Below, in pieces: positions 22,853-33,429 of a DNA stretch of 64,000 nt. Numbering within the stretch: position 1 is the stretch's first letter; the number at the start of each line of letters is the position of its first letter. The notes beneath the pieces are model-generated. The model made no database searches. It saw only the letters and a program-made list of their open reading frames with translations, and was not told where the DNA came from. Position numbers and translations under genes: made by a program. This DNA is from Aplidium turbinatum (lineage: Eukaryota; Chordata; Ascidiacea; Aplousobranchia; Polyclinidae), in contig OU964919.1 of assembly GCA_918807975.1 (NCBI GenBank), positions 19,300,001 to 19,364,000 of the forward strand. The letters are read 5' to 3'.

Positions 22853-23137
22853 GCCCCATTAGCTCAGTGGTTACATGCTTGCTCAAAACCACGCGGCGCA
22901 AGTTCGACTCTCGGGGTGTGCGCTTGAGCAACGTATTTCAGGACTGCTCTCCATTCAGCGGCACCTAGTGAATGGAATAATTTCCTGGCAACAACACTTC
23001 AGTAATCGGAAAACTTCACTCTGCCAATCTCGGTAACCGGCCCTGCGTCAAGAGCCTACAAGTATGCGAAACTACCAGGAATCAAGCAAGGCTTTGCCAG
23101 TCCGAGGATAAAGATTCAAAAACAAAACAACCCAACC
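22853..23137 (+). mobile_element. tRNA-derived SINE, family 1
   Basis: The head GCCCCATTAGCTCAGTGG...CAAGTTCGACTCTCGGGG contains pol III A and B box sequences in a tRNA-like layout. The roughly 200-bp body contains GGACTGCTCTCCATTCAGC, then CCAATCTCGGTAACCGGCCC. It ends in an A/C-rich tail. A second copy at 60962-61256 matches throughout. Confidence 0.88.
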
Positions 23138-23383
23138 ATTTTCTCTGAGACACTTCTTCAGGCTGCTAGCGTTGTACAGAAATTCAAACAACTTGTAGCC
23201 TACCACTCCACGAGTTGGCCAAAGCGCAAAGAAACAGAAGACATGGCCTGATCAGTGAGAACAAGAAAAAATTACAATTTGAATTTTTCGTCAGCTGAAA
23301 GACGACTCGAATCATCAGCACATTTGTAACCAACCATTCTCTTTCTACGTCGTACCGGGTTTTTGAAAACACCTGCTCAATAC

Positions 23384-24080
23384 CAGGGATATCTATAACT
23401 ACGGGATTGGAAACTCTATCCAGTGCTATACATCAGTAGGGTCATCACATTACTAGGACTACAGAAAGATTAACAAAATAAAATACCGACTAAAAGATAT
23501 ACAAAGTTAGATTTTGCAATAATAATACAAAATGTACACTCACATAAACTTAATTGATGTATAAAAGTACATTTACGCTGCTAGAAAAAAAAACGATGAA
23601 TCCAAAAAATGAATGAATGCAACGAGTCCAGAAACAGCCTACTGTTGTTCTTTAGCATTGTGCGTACTGCAAATCGGATCAGAAGTAAATGAGGAGTGTT
23701 CAGCAATCAGTGAAATATGCTGTTGTATTAACAACTTGTTCACTGATTGATCCAGTGTGAAACCAATCCGTTTACGACGTCATCAGAACTAAAACCAATA
23801 GTCATTCTGGAAATTTTTTAAGCAGCAAACAAAATACAACATAACTGCACTAATGGAATACAAACAAATACACAAAGCAGGCAAGCATAGACCTTACAAT
23901 TTACAGGTGAATTAATGATTACACTTTTGGTTGTTCGTTTAGCCTACTACTTGCTACACTTTGAGGTCAATTTATGTGATTATTTATCACAGCAGCGCAC
24001 AAAGAAAAATGACCCTACTGGTGTATAAAATGGTTTTCAGTTCCACAGAGTTTCCAATCCCGTAGTTATAGATATCCCTG
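23384..24080. mobile_element. hAT MITE inserted in the ZMYM1-like relic
   Basis: TIRs of about 60 bp starting CAGGGATATCTATAACTACG and ending CGTAGTTATAGATATCCCTG. Perfect 8-bp target duplication CTCAATAC (23376-23383, 24081-24088). The transposase relic continues across the site (IGIEQVFSKT). No coding capacity. Confidence 0.93.
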
Positions 24081-24242
24081 CTCAATACCAATAAGCTCTG
24101 CTATTTTGCGTGCGTTTGTGACCACGTGGTTAGCCTATATCCTACATTTCGATAGTCTTACAAAAACTTAGGCAGAGGGGCCCTCATTCCTTGCGGGGCC
24201 CCCTCCGATCGGAGGGTTCGGAGGGCGGTTGCTACGCCTCTG

Positions 24243-25171
24243 CTTAGCCTATCATCTATGGACCATGATAGCCTACTTACTTTACCAACGTTTTACGTAG
24301 TAGGCTACATCAAGTGTGTTGTTTTAAAGTTTTATAAGGGCATATTTCTGAATCTCTTCTACGGCACCTAGCGCATTTGGAAAATAAAAAAATAACGTTC
24401 CGGAAGCTAATCTTCTGGAAATCCACCACTGCTTATCATTATTAAGTCACAGTAGCTGCCTACGTGCGTTTGAGATATTGCAATCTATTGTCTTCATTTA
24501 AAAATTGTTGCTTGAAAGGTTGGTCGCATATTTAACTGTTTTGCTTAGCGCTTACCAGCTGGACGAAATTTCTGTCTTTATCTCAGTAATTTGTATTATA
24601 GTGACAAGTTTTAGTACGGTGTTGCGTCGCAATTTTGACAGCCTTGAGGCTAATTTTACAGAAATACAATTCTTGAATAGACGTTTTCAAAAGAGTGTTT
24701 CTTTTCGGTCATTGCATACATACGAACGGATCCGGGAATCTTATGTTACAACTTTCCCATGAAGAGATTATGGTTTACCGTTGTGACCAGGCGGCTGGTG
24801 GTGTCTGTGAGCAGTGGGGCTGCACTCTAGTCCGGGGGTGAAGCTCGTCGCTGAGTTCGCCAAAAGCAAAAGACTTCGCGGGGGGGGCCCCTTCCCAGAA
24901 AAATTTAAATTAAATTTGGAGCGTTCTGAGCATGTTTTTGCTCCGAATTTTGAAAAAATGCATTCAAACTTTGTTAAAGAGTTGATGTAGGCTATTCCTA
25001 AGCTATATATAATTTGAAAAAACTAACAGTAGGCTATTGCTTTGGAGACAAACTTTAGGCCTACTAGTATTGAGCTTGGTCTTGACTAGCCTAGCCGTTG
25101 CATAGGCCTACAAGGTTCAAGTGTTCAGTTGTTTTTATTTCTGACCATCAATTCAATTCAATTTATTTTTT
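24243..25171. other. no recognised gene; rich in TAGGCTA/TAGGCCTA words
   Basis: Non-coding as far as I can tell. A GC-rich patch near 24780-24890 has TE-terminus character without a detectable partner. Positions 25115-25155 (TTCAGTTGTTTTTATTTC, then TGACCATC) match the arms of the 14802-17595 foldback. The ATTCAATTCAATTTATTT at 25150 resembles a reversed LINE tail. Confidence 0.45.
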
Positions 25172-26152
25172 GCTGCTGGTGCAAACATGTACAAAACGGC
25201 GAAGTTTTCGCAAGATAAGTCTTTACACGAACGCACTAAACTTTCTATCAATGACGTCACAGAAGCTTTGAAATTGTGTTTTGAGTCTACTGTATTTTGT
25301 TATAACGTTCTTTATTGTCAAATTTATGGTACGCCGATGGGTTCTTGCATTTCCCCGGTCGTGGCTAACATTTTCATGGAATACATTGAGCGCACTGCCA
25401 TCACTTCATTCCATACACCACCGCAACTTTGGGTGAGATATGTAGATGACACTTTTTGCATTATAAAAAAGTCTGCGGTCAATTCAATTCAATTTTCTTC
25501 TTCAATTCAATTCACAACAGAACATGAAAAAAACAACTCCATATCATTTTTAGACGTCTCAGTTATTCGTCACAATGCCACAAACACGTTGACCACTACA
25601 ATTTTCAAAAAACCCACACACACTGACAGATATTTAAATTTTAAATCACACCATCCCAAACATCAAAAACTTACTGTAGCTAAAACTTTGTATGACCGCA
25701 TTGACTCACCTGTCGCAGATCCGCATGAACATTCACGACAGAACAAAGCATTACACAATACTTTGCGCCTCAATGGATTTCCAAGAAAGCATGCTTGCCA
25801 ACGACAACCTAAAAGTTTAGTACCCCCATCTACCCAGTATAAGTCTTTTGTTTCTTTACCTTATGTTAAGGGAGTTTCTAAAAAAATTTGGCGTATCTTA
25901 AATGAAATTGGTGTAAAAGTCGCTTTGAAACCTTTCTTGACAATAAGTAAATTTTTGCCGTCTTTAAAAGACCCCTTGAATCAAAGCGAAATCTCAGGTT
26001 TAGTGTACCAAGTTTCTTGTGATGATTGCAATTTAATTTATGTTGGCCAAACAAAACAAGATATCAAATCTCGCATTAATGAACACAAAAGAGCTTTCAA
26101 ATATCAACGCGCTGAACATTCTGCGCCTTGCATGCATGCCATAACTTCAGAT

Positions 26153-27640
26153 CAGGCCCGCAACCAGCAAATATTTTCGGGGGGAGCATTTAATTTTTAT
26201 CAAAGAACAAACATTAAAATGATGCATTGTGACATTTTTATGTTAATGTCCACGCCCATTGATAAGGGACAAGAGTGTGTGACACCAGTGGCATAGCCAG
26301 AAAAAAAATTTGGGGGGGCCAAATATTTGATGAATTGAAGAGAACAACAAAGTGTTTGATTTAAAACATTGCCACCTGATGTGCAGTGACGTATCCTGGT
26401 GGGGCAAGGGAAGCAATAAAGCTGGTGAGGGGTTAGAGTATGCCGAAGGCATGCGTATTCTATGGGGGTCCGGGGGCATGCTCCCCCGGAAAATTTTTGC
26501 AAAATTACACTCAAATAATGGATTATAGCGCTTTTTGGAAACACTTTCAGGGTAATATTTGTATCAAATTTATTAGCAGATAAACAGCTATTAATTTATT
26601 AAAGGTAGCTGTTACACACAAACGGGCAAAAACTGCGGCTAAAATTAGAGAACACAAAAAACTCAGCTACACAAAAACCCAACAGAGTAGCCTAAGCGAT
26701 TCTGAAATTGCTTCAACAGATTAGTTAAAAGAAGCGTAAATCGCGTAAATTTTGCGCGATTTACAAAATTTATTAGTGTCTTTCTGTGTGCCTAAAACAA
26801 GTCCTGGGGGGTGTTAATAGCCAGATGTCTTGAAAAACGATATAAATTTCTACAAATTATATTATATATTTCAACAAAGAGTTCAACTTTGGAACTCAAA
26901 CTTTGAAAATTTGGAGGGGGGGCTATGGCCCTTTTTGCCCCCCCCCCCTGGCTACGCCTATGTGTGACACTACCATGTTACCGTTTAATGGTCATAACTT
27001 ATGTCAATCACGTTTTTGTTTAGTACAGCATTAAAGGAAACTAGCCTTTGTAACCTTTTCTCATTTAGCTATGACTACCCGAGGAAGAAAATTACGATAA
27101 TACAGTAATGTGTTCAGTCGATTACAAATAAAATACAACATCTGTAGGCTACGAACTGCATTGGCACGACTGGAGTCATAAATTAATCAATAACATATAT
27201 TTACATCAACATAAACAAACATATACATATGAATAAACTCAACACGGTAATTACAAATTACAATCCTGAAACATTTTGTTGGCTAAACAAGCTTTTATGT
27301 TTGTAGGCCCAAAGAAGTTGACTTTGCAAATGCAAAATGACATTTTAATTTAGAGCATAATGTCTAACTTTCTACTTGATTTGGCAATTTTGTTTAACAC
27401 CAATTCCGCGCTTGGAATTTGAGTAACAGATAATGAGGATGCCAGCCTAGTTTATCGAACAAAATCGTTAGCATGGCTTCCACAACCAGCGTAGCCTACT
27501 TTCGGTTTCGATAGTATGGCTTTACGTGTACGACGTACTATTCATAGTACATTTCATACTGCATAGAACGCTTAAAATTTTTTCAAAAAATTTCGGGGGG
27601 GGGCAAATGCCCCCAATGCCCCCCCCTGGTTGCGGGCCTG
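26153..27640. mobile_element. hAT-like element inserted in the Penelope frame
   Basis: TIRs CAGGCCCGCAACCAG and CTGGTTGCGGGCCTG are exact complements, with a perfect 8-bp target duplication CTTCAGAT (26145-26152, 27641-27648). G-runs and C-runs flank the ends. A further element (26286-26962) is nested inside. No transposase recognised. Confidence 0.93.
26286..26962. mobile_element. hAT-like element nested in 26153-27640
   Basis: Ends CAGTGGCATAGCCAG and CTGGCTACGCCTATG are inverted, with a perfect 8-bp target duplication TGTGACAC (26278-26285, 26963-26970). A CAGTGACGTATCCTGG start at 26384 and a GGGGGCATGCTCCCCC palindrome at 26468 hint at a further degraded terminus. Third-level nesting inside the Penelope-like element. 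Confidence 0.9.
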
Positions 27641-28087
27641 CTTCAGATCATAAAATAACTTGGAGCAATTCTAAAATTTGAAAGTGATTACAAAAAGCGA
27701 ATGTTTTCTGAAAGTTGGTTCATCAATCAAAAGCCTCATGTAATGAATCGCAATGATGGCATCTCTTTTCCCGCTATCTACAAAAAACTATTGTAAGTGC
27801 TGATTTGACGTTTTTTAAATTGGTTTCATGCTGATTGTAAAACTGTGCAGTAGTGCGTACAAAACTTGATTCATGACTCATGCCGTTCACTCTCCTATCT
27901 TGTTGTTATTTAAGTTTCTTGTTGATCGCAATTAAGTCCCCCCTTTTTCTCTAACTTATTTTCAAACTTTGCGCGCGATAAGTTTTTGTCCAGAAGTTGA
28001 ATTTTCATTTTGCATGTTTAGTTGTTTTCAGCAATATGTCCTGTGTTTTGCCATGCTAGACAGGTAGTCACTACCTGGTCTAGCCCC

Positions 28088-28123
28088 CTGAAGAAGTCAG
28101 TCGTGTCTGATTGACGAAACGTC
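28088..28123 (+). ncRNA. hammerhead-ribozyme-like core in Penelope tail
   Basis: CTGAAGA fits the hammerhead CUGANGA box. It is followed, after one unpaired A, by GTCA...TGAC (stem II), then GAAACGTC, that is GAAA plus a minimal palindromic ACGT stem III region and a YC-type cleavage end. Small hammerhead variants of this shape are known from Penelope-like elements. Activity is not shown; related motifs are at 43769-43804 and near 57170-57206. Confidence 0.55.
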
Positions 28124-28202
28124 GGAATAAAAGCAGATTGTCACTGTATACATCTTGTGATAGTTTAGCTTAAATTGCACCAGTAGAACATCTCATATCA
28201 TC

Positions 28203-28553
28203 TAATATATTTAGGCTATAGCTTTAGCTGATATATTTAAGATTTGTATGGACAGTTGCTATGAAGATCGGCCATGGTGCTTTATCAAGAGTGCTGATGG
28301 TCGTGAGGGGAACACATCTTGATGCGTTTAGCTCATAGCAAAGAAGAGCAAGGCAGGCAAAGAAAACCCCACAAAGAAAGTGATTTTGAGATGCTGTAGG
28401 CTGAACTAGCACTTCCTTTAACCTGTTGAATACCCTAACTCTACAACAACTAACACTTCTACATTCATGGCTCATCGCTACTCTGTGAAATAAAAACTAA
28501 CTTTAAAAAGTCTGTAAAGTTATTCAGTTAGGTGGGGCTGTTTTCAAAAATTT
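28203..28553. other. no recognised feature
   Basis: Unique-looking sequence between the Penelope tail and the next MITE; no gene recognised. Confidence 0.4.
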
Positions 28554-28562
28554 CTGTAAAAT

Positions 28563-28921
28563 GGTAGACACTTTAACATGACCCACTCGTCGAAGAGTGC
28601 TGCTTTTCAATGTGAAATTGCTTTGTGTTTTAGTCACAATTTTCCTTATAAACTCCATTGATTGCAGTCATTAAGATCCTTCTTGCACTCAGTTCAGAAG
28701 AAAAAATAGTATTAGCAAAGGGTGGGAATCGAACCCACGAAATCGAAATTACTACTCCTCTGCCCTAACCATTAGGCAACGGTGGTTGTAGCGAAGCATT
28801 CAGTTAAATTTCTTTGTATCAAAATTTTTCGATCAGAATATCACGTGTCGAGTCACATGACTGAAATCAGCTGAATCGCGAGTACGCTTTTCGACGAGTG
28901 GGTAATGTTAAAGTGCCTACT
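28563..28921. mobile_element. Mutator-like MITE carrying a tRNA-like sequence, copy 1
   Basis: Ends GGTAGACACTTTAACATGAC and TGTTAAAGTGCCTACT are inverted, followed inward by CCACTCGTCGA/TCGACGAGTGG. Exact 9-bp target duplication CTGTAAAAT (28554-28562, 28922-28930), a length typical of Mutator-like elements. A tRNA-like sequence lies centrally on the minus strand. Confidence 0.8.
28715..28788 (-). other. tRNA-like sequence inside MITE
   Basis: On the minus strand, GCCTAATGGTTAGGGC resembles an A box/D arm, and GTGGGTTCGATTCCCAC forms a perfect T arm with B box. The anticodon arm is poor, so I do not call a functional tRNA. The related MITE at 36056 has the same feature in the same place. 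Confidence 0.6.
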
Positions 28922-29149
28922 CTGTAAAATACCAAAAGAGGTGGAGCTTCAAAGATAATTTTTAGCCAATCAGAGCGCTTGAAATCCAGAATCTCGGGCT
29001 GCAGAGCAGTGTTGTGCGGATATTGAAATTTGATAATCCAATCCAATCCGAAATTTTTTAGAAATATCCGAATCCAATCCTGATCCAAAAATAATAGGAA
29101 AAGCAATATCCAATCCAGATCCGAAAACTAGCATTATACTTATAGCAGA

Positions 29150-29325
29150 CGGAATGGCCCGTTTCGGTGAGTCTGATCCCTTAATGGGGGATTTTTTCAA
29201 TTTTTTTTTTAATTATTGGGTACCGTAACCTAATTATCATTGCTGTTTTAGGGTTAGGGGTTAGAGGTTAGGAGCTCACCGAATCAAACTCACCGAATTG
29301 GACTCACCGAATAGTAGCAGACCCT
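29150..29325. mobile_element. CGGAATGG-family MITE (short form), second copy
   Basis: Starts CGGAATGGCCCGTTTCGG, ends AATAGTAGCAGACCCT, with target duplication ATAGCAGA (29142-29149, 29326-29333). The interior matches 5421-5582, including GGGTACCGTA and GGGTTAGGGGTTAG. Confidence 0.85.
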
Positions 29326-29392
29326 ATAGCAGACATATGTTACACTAACATTTTTTTCTTACCCTACCATCCTTGTCTCAATTGCAGCAATT

Positions 29393-31371
29393 CAGGGGTC
29401 CCACGCTAGTGTTGTTCAATTTTATTATGATTTTATGCTCAAAACAGGCTATTTTTTATGCTTTTTTTTATGATATTCAGTACAATTTTATGGCTTTTTT
29501 ATGTTTTGAGCAGATTTTTAAGATCATGTACACAACAATTGCACGACTTGGAATGGTAAAAATACAATCGTTAAAAACTGTTTTGGTCTAAAAATTGGCA
29601 AAACTATTTTAAACCAATATTTTTTACAGCAGCAGTGCTTATTATACTAAATTCAGAACAACCACACCACATTCTTTCAATGTAAAATACTTAAATATGA
29701 AAACTGCCAGGTATAGTACCTCTGTAAAATTTTCAGCATTAAACTTTAAAAATGAATAACATTGCTTCGATTCACAATACAAAGTGGTTGTTTATGAACA
29801 TTTGGCCACATGTTCGTAACTCAAAACATGCCCTACATTCTACAACTTTCCAAAAATTATACTGAAACACCACTTTTCCACTTCACAATAAAACACAATT
29901 GGCCACAGTGAGAAATGCAATTAAATTTAAAAAAATCAAACAAAGGTATAAAAAGTGTAACACAAAGGCTGCCCTACAGTCTACAACGTTCAAAAAACTT
30001 TTGAAAAGCCACTACTCCACTTCACAAATATGCAAAGTATGGTGAGCAGTAATAACCCTTACGTTTCACCCCAACTTCACTTTTTTCAATTTACGGGCAG
30101 CCAGTTCTTTATCGCACCGACGCTTTCTCTCAAGGCCAATACTAATTTTCGCCAACGCAGACAATAGTTCGTTTTTATGAAGTATTTTACTAGAAAGAGC
30201 ATCTTGCAGCTTAGCATTCCCTTGCTCAATAATTTCCTCTGCAGTCTTCAACTCAATCTCGCATCTCTCCATATCATCATTCAGCAAGGCCTTACGTGAC
30301 AACTTTTCTGTTTCAATTCCTGCAGCATCTTCTTGCTCTTGGCAATTCTGCCTCTCCCGTTCTTTCAAAATGTTTGTTTCTTCCAAAAAAGCCATATAAT
30401 TACTTCTTGCTCCTTTTACTTGTTGCCGAAGTTCTTGTGTGATAGGACATTTTAAAGTGCCTCCAAACTTATCGATCCATTCTTTAACAATTCGCAAAGA
30501 TAGCCTACAATGGTTTCTTCTTGTATTGTGTAGCCATGGCTGGCAAGTAAAGCCTTATTAATTGAAAAGCCGCGTTCAGGAGCAGCATTTCCGTGACTTA
30601 ATGCGCAAACAGTTAGAGCAAGATTGGTAAGTTGGGTGTATTTTTAGTTCCATTTTTGTCAAGCAAATGTCCTATTTTTAGCCAATAATGGTCAATTTGT
30701 TTGTAGCTTGATTGAGGGTTTTCATACTCATCAGCCGGCAGCAACCCACATCTTTCTAAGGCATCTTGCCAATAGGAATATTTACGTTGACTTTTGGAAG
30801 TTGTAGGCTCATTAGTGGTATCACTTGTGCTTTTTTATACCATTCCTCTTTAACATCTTCATACTGGTACGTCAGCCACTGGTCCCTAACCTTGTCGCAA
30901 AGCTCTTCTGCTGTTGTTGAGTTAGGAATGTCATAAACAGATGAAAGACGTCCTTTCATCGCACTAGCCACTCTAATGGTCAAATTCGAGATGGCAGTGG
31001 TAGCACCATGTGCACTTCGTTTCTCTGGGTGAAGATACTGAGCATATTTCAGTATTGGTCGATTCAAAGGCAAATGATCAATCAGATATTTGATAGATTT
31101 TTTGTAGAAATTCATGCACCAATTTCTGAAATTCGTTTGGTCTGATTTTGAAATAATTGGGTCTAATAGCAATTGCTTTGGAATCTTTAGTACCAACATC
31201 AATTAAATTCACAGGCTTCGAATTTTCGTTCTTCCCAACATCAATTTCAATATTTATAGTAGCATTTTTTATGCCAATGGTCAAATTTTATGACAATTTT
31301 ATGACTTTTTATGATGGGGGTGAAATTTTATGCTATTTTATGATTTTATGCCGTGGCGTGTGGGAGCCCTG
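29393..31371 (-). mobile_element. hAT transposon with CAGGGGTCCCACGC termini
   Basis: TIRs CAGGGGTCCCACGC and GCGTGTGGGAGCCCTG. The flanks CAGCAATT and CAGCATAA suggest a degraded 8-bp target duplication. TTTTATGCTATTTTATGA-type repeats lie just inside both ends. It encodes a hAT transposase C-terminal half on the minus strand. Confidence 0.82.
30066..31202 (-). pseudogene. hAT-superfamily transposase C-terminal half
   Basis: The minus-strand frame 31202-30756 reads YKKSIKYLIDHLPLNRPILK, YAQYLHPEKRSAHGATTAIS, and VRDQWLTYQYEDVKEEWYKK. Frames below it give ALSHGNAAPERGFSINKALL and QEETIVGYLCELLK. The HGNA.ERGFS.NK motif is the dimerisation signature of a hAT subgroup found in marine invertebrates. 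The last frame (30497-30066) is a coiled-coil-like charged tail (AEEIIEQGNAKLQD) ending ARKLKKVKLG. Frame changes separate the pieces and the N-terminal catalytic half is not present, so I score it as a relic. Confidence 0.72.
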
Positions 31372-31544
31372 CAGCATAATGAATTTATACTGATATTAAA
31401 GTAGCACTCAGCCTACCAGTAATCAATCTGAAACACAACAATAAACGACAATAACAAAACAAAGAAAAAAGCAGTGTAAGCATGCACAATTACACACACT
31501 TATCAAAAGCATACTGTTTTTGAATATAGCCTAATGATACAAAT

Positions 31545-32850
31545 GTCAATCAATCAATCAATCAATCAATGTTTTATTTGTCAGTAACAGGAACATAGGT
31601 ACATGTTTGAAATATGCAATATACACAGTACAAAAGTTACACAAGTTCCCATACCGACAGGGAGACAACGAGACGACCATACGGTCTACTAGTCAATTGC
31701 CACCCTACGGAAATTACGATTTTGCCATTTAAAATAAGCTTACAAGAGAAAAATAATAATTGAAACGTTCCCGCGCTTCAACAACAGCATACGCACAAAA
31801 AAAAAAAAAACATATTGATGATAACGTAGGCCAAAACACAAAATTCCATGAAGCAAGCAGAGAATAATAAAATTTCCGAAGCAACTGACAAGTTGGTTTC
31901 CATAACATATCACTTACAATGCACTGTAGCTTTGTAAAATTAACGTTTTGATCTCTTTTTTGAAACAATGAAATGATAAGTTTTTTAGCCTGCTTGGAAC
32001 CTCTGACCAGAGCATTGGTCCCAATACCTGCATGGACTTCTTGCCAAATTCTGTGTTTGATCTGTTTATAAAATAATTGTTGCCTGTTTGATATCTTGTG
32101 TTATGCTGATGAATAGATGAAGCATTTGTAAATAAATCACAATACGTAGACGGATACTCATTCATATGAACTTTGTACATATGTTTTTTTATTTCAATGT
32201 TATGTATGTCTTTTAGTTTCAAGATGTTCATTTTGAAAAATAAAAAATTAGTGTGAGCATAGTAATTTTGTTTCGTAATTATTCTTATAACCTTTTTTTG
32301 TAATTTTATTAATGGATCCAGTGCACTGTCACAGGCCTTTCCCCAGCTTGAAATACAATATTGCAAATGACAGTAAATCAAAGCGTGATACACATCTTTT
32401 AAAGTGTCTGTGTTGACATAATTTCTGAGTTTAAGCAACGCCCATGAACCTTTTGCTACTTTTCCGCAAATTTTATCTATGTGATATTTCCATGTTAATT
32501 TGTTATCTATGTAAACGCCAAGGTATTTTATTTGATCTTTTTGTTGAATGCTTGTGTTACCAATGTTAATGTTAAAATTTTTTATGTGTTTTTTATTTGT
32601 TATTAGCATGTATTCAGTTTTTGAGAAATTTAATGATAATCTATTAAGCTTCAACCAGTTGTAAACTTTTTGCATTTCGGCATTCACATTGTTCTGCAAA
32701 TTTATTTCACATTTGTCGCTCATCGTAAGATTGGTGTCGTCAGCAAATAGTTTAACATTCATGTTTGTTGAATTTGGTAAGTCATTTATATACAGTAATG
32801 TCATTATAAGATCAGTGTATAATAAATTGTCACTAATCACATGCTAACTT
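31545..32850 (-). mobile_element. 5'-truncated LINE (CR1/L2-type) with ATTG tail
   Basis: Minus-strand frame 32840-31914 (308 residues) covers the end of the RT: LLYINDLPNS, catalytic VKLFADDTNL, LNRLSLNFSKTEYML, IKYLGVYIDNKLTWKYHI and the conserved C-terminal YCHLQYCISSWG region, ending at a natural stop. The frame is open throughout the preserved part. On the minus strand it ends in AAATAAAACATTG followed by tandem ATTG units (31548-31570), the classic CR1/L2-type tail. Everything upstream of RT motif B is missing. Confidence 0.88.
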
Positions 32851-33429
32851 CCCTGAACCATACAGAAATGTAAGTCGTTCAGAAAACTATTCTTCCTCAG
32901 ACCTAAACACAGAGTTGAGTACAAGTAAAGCATCAACAGTTGATAATGTGAATATAATCTAAAATGTCAAGTTAAAAGCATAATAGTATACTGCACAGCA
33001 ACAAGAGATCTACTATGGCAAACTTTTTAGCTTCTGCTGGGCACCGGCCAGCACTTTCTAGTACCGAGGTAGGCTACTTTCATCAACCTCTTAGCGTGGC
33101 ATGCCTGCCTTTGCTTAGTTGCTGGTTTGCTTCTGCTGAGTGCGACAGACTGCGAGCTGCGACTCTGCGAGTACCGTACATCGGTATCAGACTAGTGCTG
33201 CCAGATCTACGGAGGCTAGCTTCCCTGAAACGAAGAACAGCAACTACATGGAATTTATGTCATTCAATTTATTAAAACGTAACTAAACAAAGTTAAACAG
33301 ATTTGGATTCGGATAATCCGGCTCCGGATCCAGCTTGGGAAAAATTGAATCCAATCCAATCCGGATCCGAAAAATTTCTTCAAATCCGGCAGGATCAGAC
33401 TCCAAAAATCCGGATCCTGAACAACACTG

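Larger units (their letters stand above)
22440..24242 (-). pseudogene. ZMYM1-like hAT transposase relic
   Basis: On the minus strand from the terminus CAGAGGCGTAGCAACCGCCC at 24242, the coding relic begins near 24120 (RKIAELIGIEQVFSKTRYDV). It continues through MVGYKCADDSSRLSADEKF and SLRFGQLVEW, and ends near 22440 with TTPVTVASAERIISRMKLIK, NILRLTVAEDRLSALA and FAQNKARKK. The VASAER...KLIKN.LR.T....RL..LA segment is the C-terminal hAT dimerisation region of ZMYM1-type transposases. A SINE (22853-23137) and a hAT MITE (23384-24080) split it, and frame changes are evident. The opposite-strand frame at 22457-22756 is a shadow of this relic. Confidence 0.75.
25172..28195 (+). mobile_element. 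Penelope-like retroelement, 5'-truncated, with GIY-YIG endonuclease
   Basis: An open frame from 25187 covers the later RT motifs (IYGTPMGSCISPVVANIFME, then the catalytic RYVDDTFCI near residue 84). It then runs through FLDVSVIRH and IFKKPTHTDRYLN to a GIY-YIG domain (GLVYQVSCDDCNLIYVGQT, then SRINEHKRA) at about residues 270-305. This RT plus GIY-YIG order defines Penelope-like elements. The frame is cut after HAITSD by an insertion (26153-27640) and resumes as HKITWSNSKIL, then with a frame change ESWFINQKPHVMNR...YKKLL. The N-terminal RT part is missing. The 3' non-coding tail (27815-28195) recurs at 12070-12300 and 17970-18165 and contains a hammerhead-like motif. Confidence 0.92.
29007..33429. 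mobile_element. large hAT-like composite with CAGTGTTG termini
   Basis: Ends CAGTGTTGTGCGGATATTG and CCTGAACAACACTG, each followed inward by runs of the words GGATCC, AATCCAATCC and CCGGATCCG. The 8-bp target duplication is CTGCAGAG/CTGCAGAC (28999-29006, 33430-33437; one mismatch). It contains a CGGAATGG MITE, a complete-ended hAT (29393-31371) and a LINE fragment (31545-32850). Sequence proper to this element is confined to both ends, so it may once have been a short MITE swollen by later insertions. Confidence 0.8.

Noticed and set aside
24505-24762. 85-residue frame with hydrophobic start as a gene
   Set aside because: No family resemblance, no splice or poly(A) support, and AT-rich surroundings.
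26384-26530. A fourth nested element starting CAGTGACGTATCCTGG
   Set aside because: No matching opposite terminus or target duplication could be found; kept only as a note in the 26286 entry.
28715-28788. Functional tRNA gene
   Set aside because: T and D arms are plausible, but the anticodon arm does not fold well, and the sequence is part of a MITE present in two copies.
31344-31393. Frames reading through TTTTATGCTATTTTATG repeats
   Set aside because: Low-complexity subterminal repeats of the 29393-31371 hAT.
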